35,613 nt of DNA from NCBI GenBank assembly GCA_003222635.1, contig QHWQ01000309.1:1-35613 (forward strand), given 5' to 3'. Each line of letters starts with the position of its first letter. Within the stretch, counting starts at the first letter, position 1. This document shows, one piece after another, positions 1-9,227 of this stretch. Below the pieces are notes generated by a model that was given only the letters and a program-made list of their open reading frames with translations, did not search any database and had not been told where the DNA came from. This DNA comes from Acidobacteriota bacterium. Lineage in GTDB: Bacteria; Acidobacteriota; Vicinamibacteria; Vicinamibacterales; UBA2999. The translations under genes and the position numbers were made by a program.

Positions 1-111
1 TCTTCATGGTGCGTTCAACGGCATTGCATCGAGCGCACGCGCACGTCACCGCGCGCCGCACGTGTGCAACTTCCCGCCCAGGGTGCGCGTCTTGCGTAGT
101 CGCGCACGCGT

Positions 112-657
112 ATGCGCACACCACTGGTCATCGCCTCGATCGCTCTCGCGCTCGTCACGATCAACTGCGGTTCCGTGGAGCCGACATCGCCATCGAGCGT
201 TCCGGCGGGGAGCGTTCCGTCGCGATCGAACAACAGCGGAACACCGACACCAACACCGACACCCTCACCAATTCCGCCACAACCCGTGCCTTCGAGCGGC
301 ACCGGCACCGTGCAGGTGACGGTCTCGCCGAATCCAGTGCCGTTCAGCGGGCAGCCGATTACAGATATCGCCAGCTGCGCGAACCGGCCGAACACGTGGT
401 TCTACGATCAGGTGCTGAGGGAAACGGGCGGCGTCGCCGTCACCGTGACGCGGCGTGTGGACACCTTCGATGGCGCCGCCGGCTCAGCGACAAATCCGAA
501 CGTCAGAATCGCCGCCAACGGATCGACGACCATCCGCACGCGATGGTGCAGCGTGGCGTCATCCGCGCACACGGCTCAGTCGAGCTTCAGCGGCACAGAC
601 GCGAACGGCAAGACATGGAGCGTCACGGGCACGCTCGTACGGCTGAACGCGAAATAG
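112..657 (+). CDS. putative secreted lipoprotein, unknown function
   Basis: ORF MRTPLVIASIALALVTINCGSVEP: signal peptide with lipobox-like Cys, followed by a Pro/Thr/Ser-rich linker. Confidence 0.6.
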   Translation: MRTPLVIASIALALVTINCGSVEPTSPSSVPAGSVPSRSNNSGTPTPTPTPSPIPPQPVPSSGTGTVQVTVSPNPVPFSGQPITDIASCANRPNTWFYDQVLRETGGVAVTVTRRVDTFDGAAGSATNPNVRIAANGSTTIRTRWCSVASSAHTAQSSFSGTDANGKTWSVTGTLVRLNAK

Positions 658-691
658 TTGACGGTGCAACTCCCAAGGAGTAAATCGGGTC

Positions 692-726
692 TGGAAGTTG
701 GCCGTTGGAAGTTGGGAGTTTATAAT
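692..726 (+). promoter_or_regulatory. four heptamers (TGGAAGT TGGCCGT TGGAAGT TGGGAGT) running into a consensus -10 TATAAT
   Basis: TTGGCC (698-703), 17-nt spacer, TATAAT (721-726), then 7 nt to ATG at 734. Confidence 0.5.
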
Positions 727-733
727 CGCGCGC

Positions 734-1342
734 ATGATGAACAGACTGTTCGCGATCGCGTTGCTCGGAACTTCGCTTGCCGTGCCGGCCGCTGCGCAGC
801 AGGGGCAGCAGGGACAGGGCCAGCAGCCGCAAGCGCCGCCGACGACCTCGGCGTTCCTGCGCAACATGTACAACGGCAACAAGAACAACATCCTCCGCTC
901 GGCCGAGAAGGTGCCGGAGGATCTCTACGGCCTGCGCCCCGGTCCGCAGGAGGAAGTGCGCACCTTCGGCCAGCACCTCGCGCACGTCGCCAACTACAAC
1001 TTCCTCTGGTGCGCCCAGGCGAGGGGCGAGAAGAACCCCAACGCCGGCGTCAATTTCGAGAAGACGCTCAAGACGAAGGCTGAAATTCAGAAGGTGCTCG
1101 CCGACTCGTTCGCCTTCTGCGATCCGGCCTACGCGTCGCTGAACGACGAGAACGGCGCGCAGGTCGTCGAAATTCAGCAGGAGAACGGCCGCGTCACGCG
1201 CAACACGCGCGAAGCTCTGTTGATGCTGAACGTCGTCCACAACAACGAGCTGTACGGCAACCTCGTGACGACAATGCGCATCAAGAGCATCGTGCCGCCG
1301 TCATCGGAGCCGCGCCCGGCGCAGGGCGGCCGCGGACAGTAG
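734..1342 (+). CDS. DinB-like family secreted protein
   Basis: ORF from internal ATG (MMNRLFAIALLGTSLAVPAAAQQ signal peptide); body LRNMYNGNKNNILRSAEKVPEDLYGLRP...FGQHLAHVANYNFLWC resembles the DinB superfamily. Confidence 0.7.
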   Translation: MMNRLFAIALLGTSLAVPAAAQQGQQGQGQQPQAPPTTSAFLRNMYNGNKNNILRSAEKVPEDLYGLRPGPQEEVRTFGQHLAHVANYNFLWCAQARGEKNPNAGVNFEKTLKTKAEIQKVLADSFAFCDPAYASLNDENGAQVVEIQQENGRVTRNTREALLMLNVVHNNELYGNLVTTMRIKSIVPPSSEPRPAQGGRGQ

Positions 1343-1361
1343 ACAGCAGTACGAGGGGCGG

Positions 1362-1515
1362 GTGGCGCCTCCGAATCGCGCACAGCTGCTCGCCTTTCTT
1401 CGTGCCCATCGCTATGCAGCAGTTGCGTCGATTAATCCCATCACGGACCCGCAGCCTGCTGTCGTCGGCATCGCGTGCTCGATACATTTGAAATCGTCTT
1501 CGACACAGACTTCGC
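1362..1515 (+). pseudogene. remnant of a pyridoxamine 5'-phosphate oxidase-like (PNPOx fold) gene
   Basis: Frame 1 VAPPNRAQLLAFLRAHRYAAVASINPITDPQPAVVGIA, then a frame change to FEIVFDTDFA; resembles the N-terminal half of PNPOx-like proteins (..AVVGIA..EIVFDT..); no intact ORF. Confidence 0.45.
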
Positions 1516-1718
1516 AGTCCGCCCTCCGCTGATCATCGAACTGAAGCCGCCAAGTTGTTCCTTCGTCTCGGCGAATGGGCCATCCGTGGCTGACATCCTG
1601 CCGCCGCGCACCTACCGGGAAAGACAAGTGATATGCTCGCCGCTCTCGAATCGCCGAGCTCCAAATTTCTCGTCGCGTTGTCATCGCGGGCGCCGTCGCC
1701 GCTGCCAAGGAGGAGCCG

Positions 1719-4706
1719 ATGGATACCACGTTCCGAACACTTCGCGGGAGACACCTTGTTCTCAGGTCGCTCGTCCTGCTGATCGGATGCCTGGTTCCTG
1801 CCGCCGTCCACGCGCAGGAAGCGAGCATCATCGGACAAGTCACCGACGATACCGGCGCCGTGCTGCCGGGCGTGACGGTGACCGCCACCAGCCCCGCACT
1901 TCAAGTCAAACAAGTTGTTGACGTCACCAACGAACGCGGCGAGTACCGGCTGACGCCGCTGCCGCTCGGCACCTACTCGGTCGAGTACACGCTCGAGGGA
2001 TTTCAGAGCGTGCGGCGCGCCGATCTCCGCCTCACCGCCGGCTTCACCGCCAAGGTCGACATCGTGCTGAAGGTGAGCGCGCTCGCCGAGACGATCACGG
2101 TCTCCGGCGAGGCGCCGCTCGTGGACGTCACGTCCACGACCGCGACCACACAGTTGACCCGCGAAACGCTGGAGGTCATCCCCACCGGCCGCAACAGCAT
2201 CGTCGCGCTGATGATCCAGGCGCCCGGCGCCCGTCCGCAGCTCGATTGGAGCTTCGTGACCGGCAACCCGCAGTTCAAGGTGTTCGGTGAGCTCGGCGAG
2301 CAGTGGGTCGCCATGGAAGGCGTCGTCACGAGCGGGCCGAAGACCGGCACGCAGGGCGGCAATCATTACGACTATTCCGCCATCGAGGAATCGACCGTCT
2401 CGACCGTCGGCAACACCGCCGACGCGCCGACCAAGGGTCTGCAGATCAACGTGATCCTGAAGTCGGGCGGCGATCAGTTCCACGGCAACGGCGCCTTCTT
2501 TGGCACCAATCACCATCTGGAATTCGACAACGTCAACGACACGCTGCGCGCGCGCGGCATTACCGGCGGCAACCCGGTGAACGTGCGCTGGGACGCGAGC
2601 GGCGAGCTGGGCGGACGGATCGTCCCCAACAAGCTCTGGTTCTACTACTCGACGCGCCGGCGCGAGGAGAAGGTGCAGACGTTCAACGCCTTCCACGACG
2701 ATGGCGTGACGCCGTCCGTGTCCGACATGTTCCAGTACTTCCACACGGGAAAGATCTCGTATCAGATGAACCAGTCGAACAAGTTCATCGGCTTCGTGCA
2801 GTACGTGCGTCAGGGCGGCGAGAGCACGAACAATCAGTTCTCGTCGTATGACTCGCGCATCTACAGCCCGACGCAGGCGACGACGAGCAAGATCGAGTGG
2901 CAGGGCATCCGCGGCAACAAATACTTCTCGGTGCAGTCGGGCGCGTGGATCTGGAACGTCTCGCGCCAGTGCTACTCGAACAACGTGGCGACCACCGATC
3001 TGCTCACGAGCCGCATCACGGGCTGCAACAACAACTACGGCATCAACTCGTACGAGGGGCGCGATCACCAGCTTGGACGGCTGACGTGGTACAAGCCGAA
3101 TTTCTTCGCCGGGAACCACGACTTCAAGGCCGGCTTCGACTACGCGGCCGCGCACGCCGATCGGAAGATCAGCTCGCGCGACGGCCGCGGCAGCGAGCAG
3201 ACCGGTCTCCCGAAGGGGTTTGTCGGCAACTATCAGCTCGTCTACCGCACGCCGCCGGGGTCTCCCTCACTGGTCCCGTTCGCGATGGACGCCTATAACA
3301 ACTGTTACGAGGACGACAAACCGGATTGCACGCCGAAAGATCTGACGCACACCTTCTGGTCGTACGCGGAGGACAGCTGGACGATTCATCGTCAGTTGAC
3401 GCTGAATCTGGGCGCTCGCTATGCGCATGCGGTCGGGTTCATCCCCGAGCAGTGCCGCACGGCATCGGCGCCGCCGCTCGAGACCGTGTATCCCGCCAAG
3501 TGCTGGGATCGGATCGATTTCCGGACGTGGAACTCGATCGTTCCACGTCTCCATGCGGCGTACGACCTCACCGGCAGCGGCCGCACGGTCATCAAGGGCG
3601 GTTACGGCCGGTTCGCGCACAACTGGCACTCGGATGAACTGCAGATGGCCAACGAGAACGTGCATCTCGTGTCGCGGTTCCTCTGGCACGACCTCAACGG
3701 CAACAAGCTGTTCGATCCCGGCGAGATCAACTTCGACCTCGCGGGTTCCGACTTCGTGTCCACGAGCCTCTTCACCGGCGGCGAGGACGGCCTCGCGGGC
3801 GCGGTGCCCAACCCGAACATCAAGGAGCCGATGAGCAACGAGTTCTCCATCGGGCTCGAGCACCAGATGACGCATTCATTCGCGATACGCGCCACCGGGA
3901 TCTATTCGCGGCAGCAGGTGTTCCGCATGCAGAACAACCTGCGGCCGTACGGCGTCTACAACATTCCGGTCACGCGGCCCGATCCTGGTCCCGACGGCGT
4001 GCTCGGCACGGCGGATGATCCGGGACGCTCGATCACCTTCTACGAATATCCCGCGGCGCTCGCCGCCCGCCAGTTCCAGCAGCCGATGCTCGTCAACGGC
4101 ACGCCCGCCGACGATCAGAAGTACACGACGGTCGAGATCGCGGCGAGCAAGCGGCTCGACAGGCGCTGGATGGTGATGGCGTCCTACTCGACGACGAAGA
4201 TCGACGTGCCGCACTGGCAGAACACGGCGAGCACCGGCAACGACTTCACGATGCCGGGTCTGCAGGTGTTCCTGACGACGCTGGATCCGAACGCCGAGAT
4301 CAATTCGGCGTACAGGATCTGGGAAACGACTGCCCGCGCCGACGCCGCCTATATCCTGCCGTGGGGCGTGCAGGTCTCCGGGAATTTCGAGCACCGCAGC
4401 GGTCAGCCGTGGGCGCGCACGGTGAATTTCGCCGCGCCCGCCGGCCAGCCGATTCCGAACATCACGCTGCGGACCGAGGCGATCGGCGCCGAGCGCCTGC
4501 CGGACATCAACCTGCTGCACATGCGCATCGAGAAGGCGATCCGCATGTCGGGGGGCCGGAAGCTCGCGCTGCGGCTGAACATCTTCAACGTCACCAACAT
4601 CAATACCGAGCAGTCGATCACGCAGCTGTCCGGTGTGAACTTCGGACGGCCGGGAGGCGTCATGCCGCCGCGGATCGCCGAGGTCGGCGCCGAGTATTCG
4701 TTCTGA
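1719..4706 (+). CDS. TonB-dependent receptor with N-terminal carboxypeptidase-regulatory-like domain
   Basis: 995 aa; signal peptide, GQVTDDTGAVLPGVTVTAT, plug-like ETITVSGEAPLVDVTSTT, C-terminal beta-barrel ending VGAEYSF; RBS AAGGAGGAG. Confidence 0.9.
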   Translation: MDTTFRTLRGRHLVLRSLVLLIGCLVPAAVHAQEASIIGQVTDDTGAVLPGVTVTATSPALQVKQVVDVTNERGEYRLTPLPLGTYSVEYTLEGFQSVRRADLRLTAGFTAKVDIVLKVSALAETITVSGEAPLVDVTSTTATTQLTRETLEVIPTGRNSIVALMIQAPGARPQLDWSFVTGNPQFKVFGELGEQWVAMEGVVTSGPKTGTQGGNHYDYSAIEESTVSTVGNTADAPTKGLQINVILKSGGDQFHGNGAFFGTNHHLEFDNVNDTLRARGITGGNPVNVRWDASGELGGRIVPNKLWFYYSTRRREEKVQTFNAFHDDGVTPSVSDMFQYFHTGKISYQMNQSNKFIGFVQYVRQGGESTNNQFSSYDSRIYSPTQATTSKIEWQGIRGNKYFSVQSGAWIWNVSRQCYSNNVATTDLLTSRITGCNNNYGINSYEGRDHQLGRLTWYKPNFFAGNHDFKAGFDYAAAHADRKISSRDGRGSEQTGLPKGFVGNYQLVYRTPPGSPSLVPFAMDAYNNCYEDDKPDCTPKDLTHTFWSYAEDSWTIHRQLTLNLGARYAHAVGFIPEQCRTASAPPLETVYPAKCWDRIDFRTWNSIVPRLHAAYDLTGSGRTVIKGGYGRFAHNWHSDELQMANENVHLVSRFLWHDLNGNKLFDPGEINFDLAGSDFVSTSLFTGGEDGLAGAVPNPNIKEPMSNEFSIGLEHQMTHSFAIRATGIYSRQQVFRMQNNLRPYGVYNIPVTRPDPGPDGVLGTADDPGRSITFYEYPAALAARQFQQPMLVNGTPADDQKYTTVEIAASKRLDRRWMVMASYSTTKIDVPHWQNTASTGNDFTMPGLQVFLTTLDPNAEINSAYRIWETTARADAAYILPWGVQVSGNFEHRSGQPWARTVNFAAPAGQPIPNITLRTEAIGAERLPDINLLHMRIEKAIRMSGGRKLALRLNIFNVTNINTEQSITQLSGVNFGRPGGVMPPRIAEVGAEYSF

Positions 4707-4717
4707 GGAGGTGCGCC

Positions 4718-5287
4718 ATGAAAGTTGCAGTCATCGCGTTGTGCGCGCTGCTGTCGGGGGCGGCGCCGCTGCTGGCGCAGGACTCGCCGCAGTTCGACGT
4801 CGCCGGCACCTACGGCTTCATGCGCGACACCAATCGCGGCCAGAACTTTCCCGCCGGGTGGGCGGTCGCGGCCACGGGCCACGTCAACGACTGGGCTGGC
4901 GTGGTCACCGAAGTCGGCGGCGGCTCTACGACGTGCACGAACTGTCAACGAGGTCCGTTTGCCAGCGAGGCGTTCCGCGGCCGGGATCTTCATCTCCGTG
5001 TCCTCACGTTCATGGGAGGGCCGCGCGTGACAGCGCATGGGCTCGGGACCGTGACGCCGTTCGCGCAGATGCTGTTTGGCGGCGCGCACCTCAGCGGCGG
5101 CATCGAGTGGGACGGCGCGCTGAACACGGGATTTGCGTATCAGCCCGGCGCGGGCGTTGATTTCCACGCCGGCCCGAAGGTCAGCTTCAGAATCCAGGGC
5201 GATTACCGCATCATCCGCACGACCGGCCACAACAACAATCAATCGCGCGTGCTGACGGGAGTCGTCTACAATTTCGGCTCACAATGA
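4718..5287 (+). CDS. outer-membrane beta-barrel-like secreted protein
   Basis: MKVAVIALCALLSGAAPLLAQ signal peptide; amphipathic repeats ending VVYNFGSQ; RBS GAGGAGGTG. Confidence 0.65.
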   Translation: MKVAVIALCALLSGAAPLLAQDSPQFDVAGTYGFMRDTNRGQNFPAGWAVAATGHVNDWAGVVTEVGGGSTTCTNCQRGPFASEAFRGRDLHLRVLTFMGGPRVTAHGLGTVTPFAQMLFGGAHLSGGIEWDGALNTGFAYQPGAGVDFHAGPKVSFRIQGDYRIIRTTGHNNNQSRVLTGVVYNFGSQ

Positions 5288-5325
5288 GAGGGGTTGCCGT
5301 GCTCACAATTAGAGAGGTTGCTGTG
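5278..5325 (+). repeat. 24-bp imperfect tandem duplication over stop codon, RBS and start region
   Basis: CTCACAATGAGAGGGGTTGCCGTG followed directly by CTCACAATTAGAGAGGTTGCTGTG (21/24 identical). Confidence 0.85.
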
Positions 5326-6162
5326 AGAAAAATGCTTTGCGCTCTGTGGGTCGTCTCGCTGCTGGTGCCCGCCATCGCGTCCGCGCAGCCGTTTCCGGTG
5401 AATGCGGCTGGCGTGACCAACGGCCACTGGCACCTGAACTCGAAGGACATCGAGGCGAACAAGAAGATCTTCGTCGCGATGGGCGGCACGCTGGTCACCA
5501 ACGGGAATTTTCAGATCGTCAGATTTCCCGGCGTCCTCGTCTATCTGAATCAGGGAGCGGGCGCGGCGCCGGCCAACGGCGGGACGGTGGGCAGCGTGGT
5601 GAACCACGTCGGCTTCACGGTGCCGAATACGCAGGCAGCCGTCGCGAAGTGGAAGGCGGCCGGCGTGAACGTGCTGCCGGGTGGCGCGGGGCGGACCGAT
5701 CAGGCGTTTGTCGAGACGCCCGATGGCGTGCGGATCGAGATCCTCGAGAACAAGGATCAGAAGTTCCCGATCCAGAGCCAGCACGTCCACTTCAACGTTC
5801 CCGAATCTGAAATCCCGAAGATGCAGGCGTGGTACGCGGCCTGGTTCGGCGCGGTGCCGGGCAAGCGCGGCGCCAACATCGCGGCGGACCTGCCGGGCAT
5901 CAACCTGTCGTTCTCGAAGGCGATGGACGACAAGCCGCAGGTGACGACGAAGGGGCGCACGCTGGATCACATCGGCTTCGATGTGAAGAACCTCGAGGCG
6001 TTCCTGAAGCGGTACGAGGCGGCGGGCGGGAAGATCGATCGGCCGTACACGAAGAACGCGCAGGCCAACACCGCGCTCGCGTTCATCTACGATCCGTGGG
6101 GCACCTACATCGAGCTCAACGAGCGGCCGGATACGCCTTCGGCGACCACGGCCGCTCGGTAG
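5323..6162 (+). CDS. VOC (glyoxalase/dioxygenase-like) family secreted protein
   Basis: ORF (extends to 5284); signal peptide MLCALWVVSLLVPAIASA; two VOC modules (NHVGFTVPNTQAAVAKWKAAGV; LDHIGFDVKNLEAFLKRYEAAGGKID...IYDPWGTYIELNE). Confidence 0.85.
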   Translation: MRKMLCALWVVSLLVPAIASAQPFPVNAAGVTNGHWHLNSKDIEANKKIFVAMGGTLVTNGNFQIVRFPGVLVYLNQGAGAAPANGGTVGSVVNHVGFTVPNTQAAVAKWKAAGVNVLPGGAGRTDQAFVETPDGVRIEILENKDQKFPIQSQHVHFNVPESEIPKMQAWYAAWFGAVPGKRGANIAADLPGINLSFSKAMDDKPQVTTKGRTLDHIGFDVKNLEAFLKRYEAAGGKIDRPYTKNAQANTALAFIYDPWGTYIELNERPDTPSATTAAR

Positions 6163-6238
6163 GCGGCAGGTGGCAGTGGGCAGGTGGCAGTGAGGTTCTG
6201 CAACCTACTGCAACCTGCCTCCTGCCCCCTGGTACCTA
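6160..6238. repeat. heptamer-based inverted repeat between convergent genes (probable bidirectional terminator)
   Basis: TAGGC GGCAGGTGGCAGTGGGCAGGTGGCAGTG ... CTGCAACCTGCCTCCTGCCCCCTGGTACCTA; outer ends are the TAG stops of both genes. Confidence 0.6.
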
Positions 6239-7489
6239 ATTCGTCGTGTTCACGCGGAATGCCGCGCGGTCAATCTTCGCGCCGCGGAAGTAGACCGAGT
6301 TGATCTTCCGCGTGTTCGTGATGTTGTCGAGCGGATTCGCGTCGAGCACGAGGAAGTCGGCGCTCTTGTTGGCCTCGATCGTGCCGACGTCGGTGAGGCG
6401 CAGGAACTGCGCGCCGTTGCGCGTCGCCGCGACGATCACCTGCATCGGCGTCATCCCCGCCGCCACCATGTCCTCGATCTCGACGTGCGGCGCGTACGGC
6501 GTGTTGCCGTCGGTGCCGACGACGATCTTGATGCCGGCGGCATTGAGCTTCGCGAGGTTGCGCGCCTGGATGCTCCAGAAGTCGTGCGCCTTCGCATCGG
6601 CCTTGTTCGCCGCGTCGATCTTGGCGAAGTCGGCGGCGGACATGCCCTCGCGCAGGAAGCTCAAATCGGTGCGGACGCCGCGCTCCGGCATGTTCGGCCC
6701 GATGACGAAGTTCGGGTTCTTCTTCACCAGCGTCATGAACTCCTCGTCGACGTCCTTGTCGCGCACGTCGTGCGCGAAGGCGTCGACGCCGGCGCGCAGC
6801 ATGCCCTTCGCATCCTCGAGCGTGTAGATGTGCGTGATCGTGCGGAGTCCTTTCTTATGGGCTTCGTCGATGGCCGCGCCGTAGATATCCGGTGTCAGCT
6901 TCTTCACGGTGCCCATCCGATCGTCGACCCAGATCTTGATGAGGTCGACTTTCTTCGCGGCTTCCTCGTCCACGGCGGCCCGCGCCTCCGCTGGCGACGA
7001 TACCCAGTGCGGCGCCATCGTGCGTCCCGGCTCGACGCCGGTGATGCCGCGGCCGGCGGTGAAGAAGCGCGCCGCGCCCGGGATCTTTCCTTCGCGCGTT
7101 TCCTCGCGAACCTGGAACGAGATGGGCGTCGTGTCCTGGCCCATGCTCTGCGCCGCGGTGACGCCGTAGTAGACGCGCCGCTTCAGATCGTCGACGAGCA
7201 TCTCGCGCGTCTGGCTGAGATGGTTGTGCGTGTCGATGAGCGTCGGCATCACGGTCTTGCCGGCCAGGTTGACGCGCGTCGCGCCCGCGGGCACGCGCAC
7301 GTCGGCCGCGCGGCCGACCGCCGTGAAACGGTTCCCTGTGACGACAAAGGTGGCGTTCTCGATGGGAGCGCGTCCGTCGCCGACGATGACGCGCGCGCCT
7401 TCGAAGATGGTGACGTTGTTCTGCGCCAGCATGGTGAGCGGCAGCGCCAGGATGGCGGCCGCGAGGACGAGAAGCTTCGCTCGGTGCAT
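6236..7489 (-). CDS. secreted amidohydrolase family protein
   Basis: 417 aa; signal peptide; VNLAGKTVMPTLIDTHNHLSQTRE metal-binding motif; VVGTDGNTPYAPHVEIEDMVAAGMTPMQVIVAATRNGAQFL; ...ANKSADFLVLDANPL. Confidence 0.9.
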   Translation of the reverse strand: MHRAKLLVLAAAILALPLTMLAQNNVTIFEGARVIVGDGRAPIENATFVVTGNRFTAVGRAADVRVPAGATRVNLAGKTVMPTLIDTHNHLSQTREMLVDDLKRRVYYGVTAAQSMGQDTTPISFQVREETREGKIPGAARFFTAGRGITGVEPGRTMAPHWVSSPAEARAAVDEEAAKKVDLIKIWVDDRMGTVKKLTPDIYGAAIDEAHKKGLRTITHIYTLEDAKGMLRAGVDAFAHDVRDKDVDEEFMTLVKKNPNFVIGPNMPERGVRTDLSFLREGMSAADFAKIDAANKADAKAHDFWSIQARNLAKLNAAGIKIVVGTDGNTPYAPHVEIEDMVAAGMTPMQVIVAATRNGAQFLRLTDVGTIEANKSADFLVLDANPLDNITNTRKINSVYFRGAKIDRAAFRVNTTN

Positions 7490-7537
7490 GGGCCCTCCAG
7501 CGCGGTGAACTCTATCACCGACCGATAAGATCCGGTG

Positions 7538-8065
7538 ATGGCGCAGCCATCCGCCGCCTCCTCACTCGTATGGACCCGCCCGGAGCGCCTTTCGGAGCAT
7601 TTCGAGCTGCGGGGCGCCGACGGTCCAATCGCGACGCTCACGTTCGATCCGCGTCCAACCGTTGCCTGGGAATACACGGCACGGCATGAGGCGACCGCCG
7701 CCGCGGGCGACGCCCGCTGGCGGCTCGCGGTGGTCCGCCGCGGGTTTCTCGGATTGAAGGCGGACGTGCACGTCGGCGGCGCCAACGAAGGAATGCTCGG
7801 GGCGGGTTACTTCCTGCGCAACGCGATCGTCGACGTGTCGGGACTCCCGCCGTACAGCTGGGACGGCAGCGTGACGCGCAACAGCAGCGACGTGTTCGTC
7901 CATCCCGAAGGATTTCCGGCGTTGCGCTTCGAGCACGGTGAGTACTTCGATCGCGTAAACGCACACGTCACCGTGCTGTTCGACGCGATGCCGCCCCGCG
8001 ACGTCGTCCTGCTGGCCACGCTCGGCCTCTATTTGCGGCTGTTGATGAACAAGGTGTACCGCTAA
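7538..8065 (+). CDS. hypothetical protein
   Basis: ORF MAQPSAASSLVWTRPERLSEHFELRGADGPIATLTF; no recognised family. Confidence 0.6.
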   Translation: MAQPSAASSLVWTRPERLSEHFELRGADGPIATLTFDPRPTVAWEYTARHEATAAAGDARWRLAVVRRGFLGLKADVHVGGANEGMLGAGYFLRNAIVDVSGLPPYSWDGSVTRNSSDVFVHPEGFPALRFEHGEYFDRVNAHVTVLFDAMPPRDVVLLATLGLYLRLLMNKVYR

Positions 8066-8088
8066 GATTGCGCGCACGGAGGCTCGCC

Positions 8089-9192
8089 ATGAAGATTTTG
8101 CTGTGTGCGCTGTTCGCGCTCGCGTCCTCACCGGCATTCGCGCAGCAGACCGTTCCCGACATTCCCTTCGATTCGAGCGCCGACTTCCTGAAGCTGCCGG
8201 CCGGCATGAACTTCGGCGAGGTGCCGGGCGTGGCGGTGAACTCGAAGGGGCACGTCTTCGTCTTCACGCGTTCCAACAGCGCGGGCGGTCCCGCCTACGC
8301 GCCGACGGCCGCGCAGCTGCTCGAGTTCGGGCCGAAGGGCGAGTTCATCCGCGAGATCGGCAAGGGCCTCTACGGCTGGTCGTTCGCGCACAGCGTGCGC
8401 ATCGACAAGGACGACAACATCTGGGCGATCGACAAGGGCTCCGACATGATCATCAAGTTCGATCAGTCGGGCCGCGTGCAGATGGTCTTCGGCCGGCGGA
8501 AGGAATCCGCGGACGATGAAACCAAACCGTGGGAACACGTCAATCCGCCGCTGCCGCCGATCGATGGACTGTTCCGTCAGCCGACCGACGTCGCATGGGA
8601 CTCCGAGGGCAACATCTATATCACCGACGGCTACATCAACTCACGCGTGGCCAAGTACGACAAGAACGCCGACTGGGTGAAGTCGTGGGGCACGCCGGGT
8701 AAGGGGCCCGGACAGTTCAACCTGCCGCACGCGATCGCCATCGATCGCAACAACAACGTGTATGTCGGCGATCGCAGCAACCGCCGCATCCAGGTGTTCG
8801 ATACCGACGGCAAGTTCCTCCGCATGTTCACCATCGACGTGCCGCCGGTGCCTGGGACGAAGGCGGTCAACGGCGCCACGCCGACCGGCGAGCGGCTTGC
8901 GGCCGTCATCGGTGCGCCGAATTCGATCTGCATCACGCCGGGACAAAACCAGGTGCTGTTCGTCGGCGAATCCACGTTTCCGGGCCGCGTGTTCAAGGTC
9001 TCGCTCGATGGCAGAGTGCTCGGCGTGATCGGCCGCTCGGGACGCCAGCTGAAACAGTTTTCCGGCGCGCACGCGCTGGCGTGTCCGTCGGAGACCGAAG
9101 TCTACGTGGCGGAAACGTCGAACTGGCGCGTGCAGAAGCTGACGCTGCACACCACGCCGCAGCAGACCGCGAGAGCCCGCGAATCGCGTTAG
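8089..9192 (+). CDS. NHL-repeat / 6-bladed beta-propeller secreted protein (peptidylglycine alpha-amidating lyase-like)
   Basis: Signal peptide MKILLCALFALASSPAFAQ; repeated DxxGNIYITDGYINSRVAKYD, NLPHAIAIDRNNNVYVGDRSNRRIQVFD; RBS GGAGG. Confidence 0.85.
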   Translation: MKILLCALFALASSPAFAQQTVPDIPFDSSADFLKLPAGMNFGEVPGVAVNSKGHVFVFTRSNSAGGPAYAPTAAQLLEFGPKGEFIREIGKGLYGWSFAHSVRIDKDDNIWAIDKGSDMIIKFDQSGRVQMVFGRRKESADDETKPWEHVNPPLPPIDGLFRQPTDVAWDSEGNIYITDGYINSRVAKYDKNADWVKSWGTPGKGPGQFNLPHAIAIDRNNNVYVGDRSNRRIQVFDTDGKFLRMFTIDVPPVPGTKAVNGATPTGERLAAVIGAPNSICITPGQNQVLFVGESTFPGRVFKVSLDGRVLGVIGRSGRQLKQFSGAHALACPSETEVYVAETSNWRVQKLTLHTTPQQTARARESR

Positions 9193-9227
9193 CGCCGGGG
9201 GGAAGTCGGGTTGAGATTTCAGTCTTG

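Noticed and set aside
1533-3155. 540-aa minus-strand ORF
   Set aside because: Antisense to the TonB receptor; Arg/Val/His-rich, no recognisable motif.
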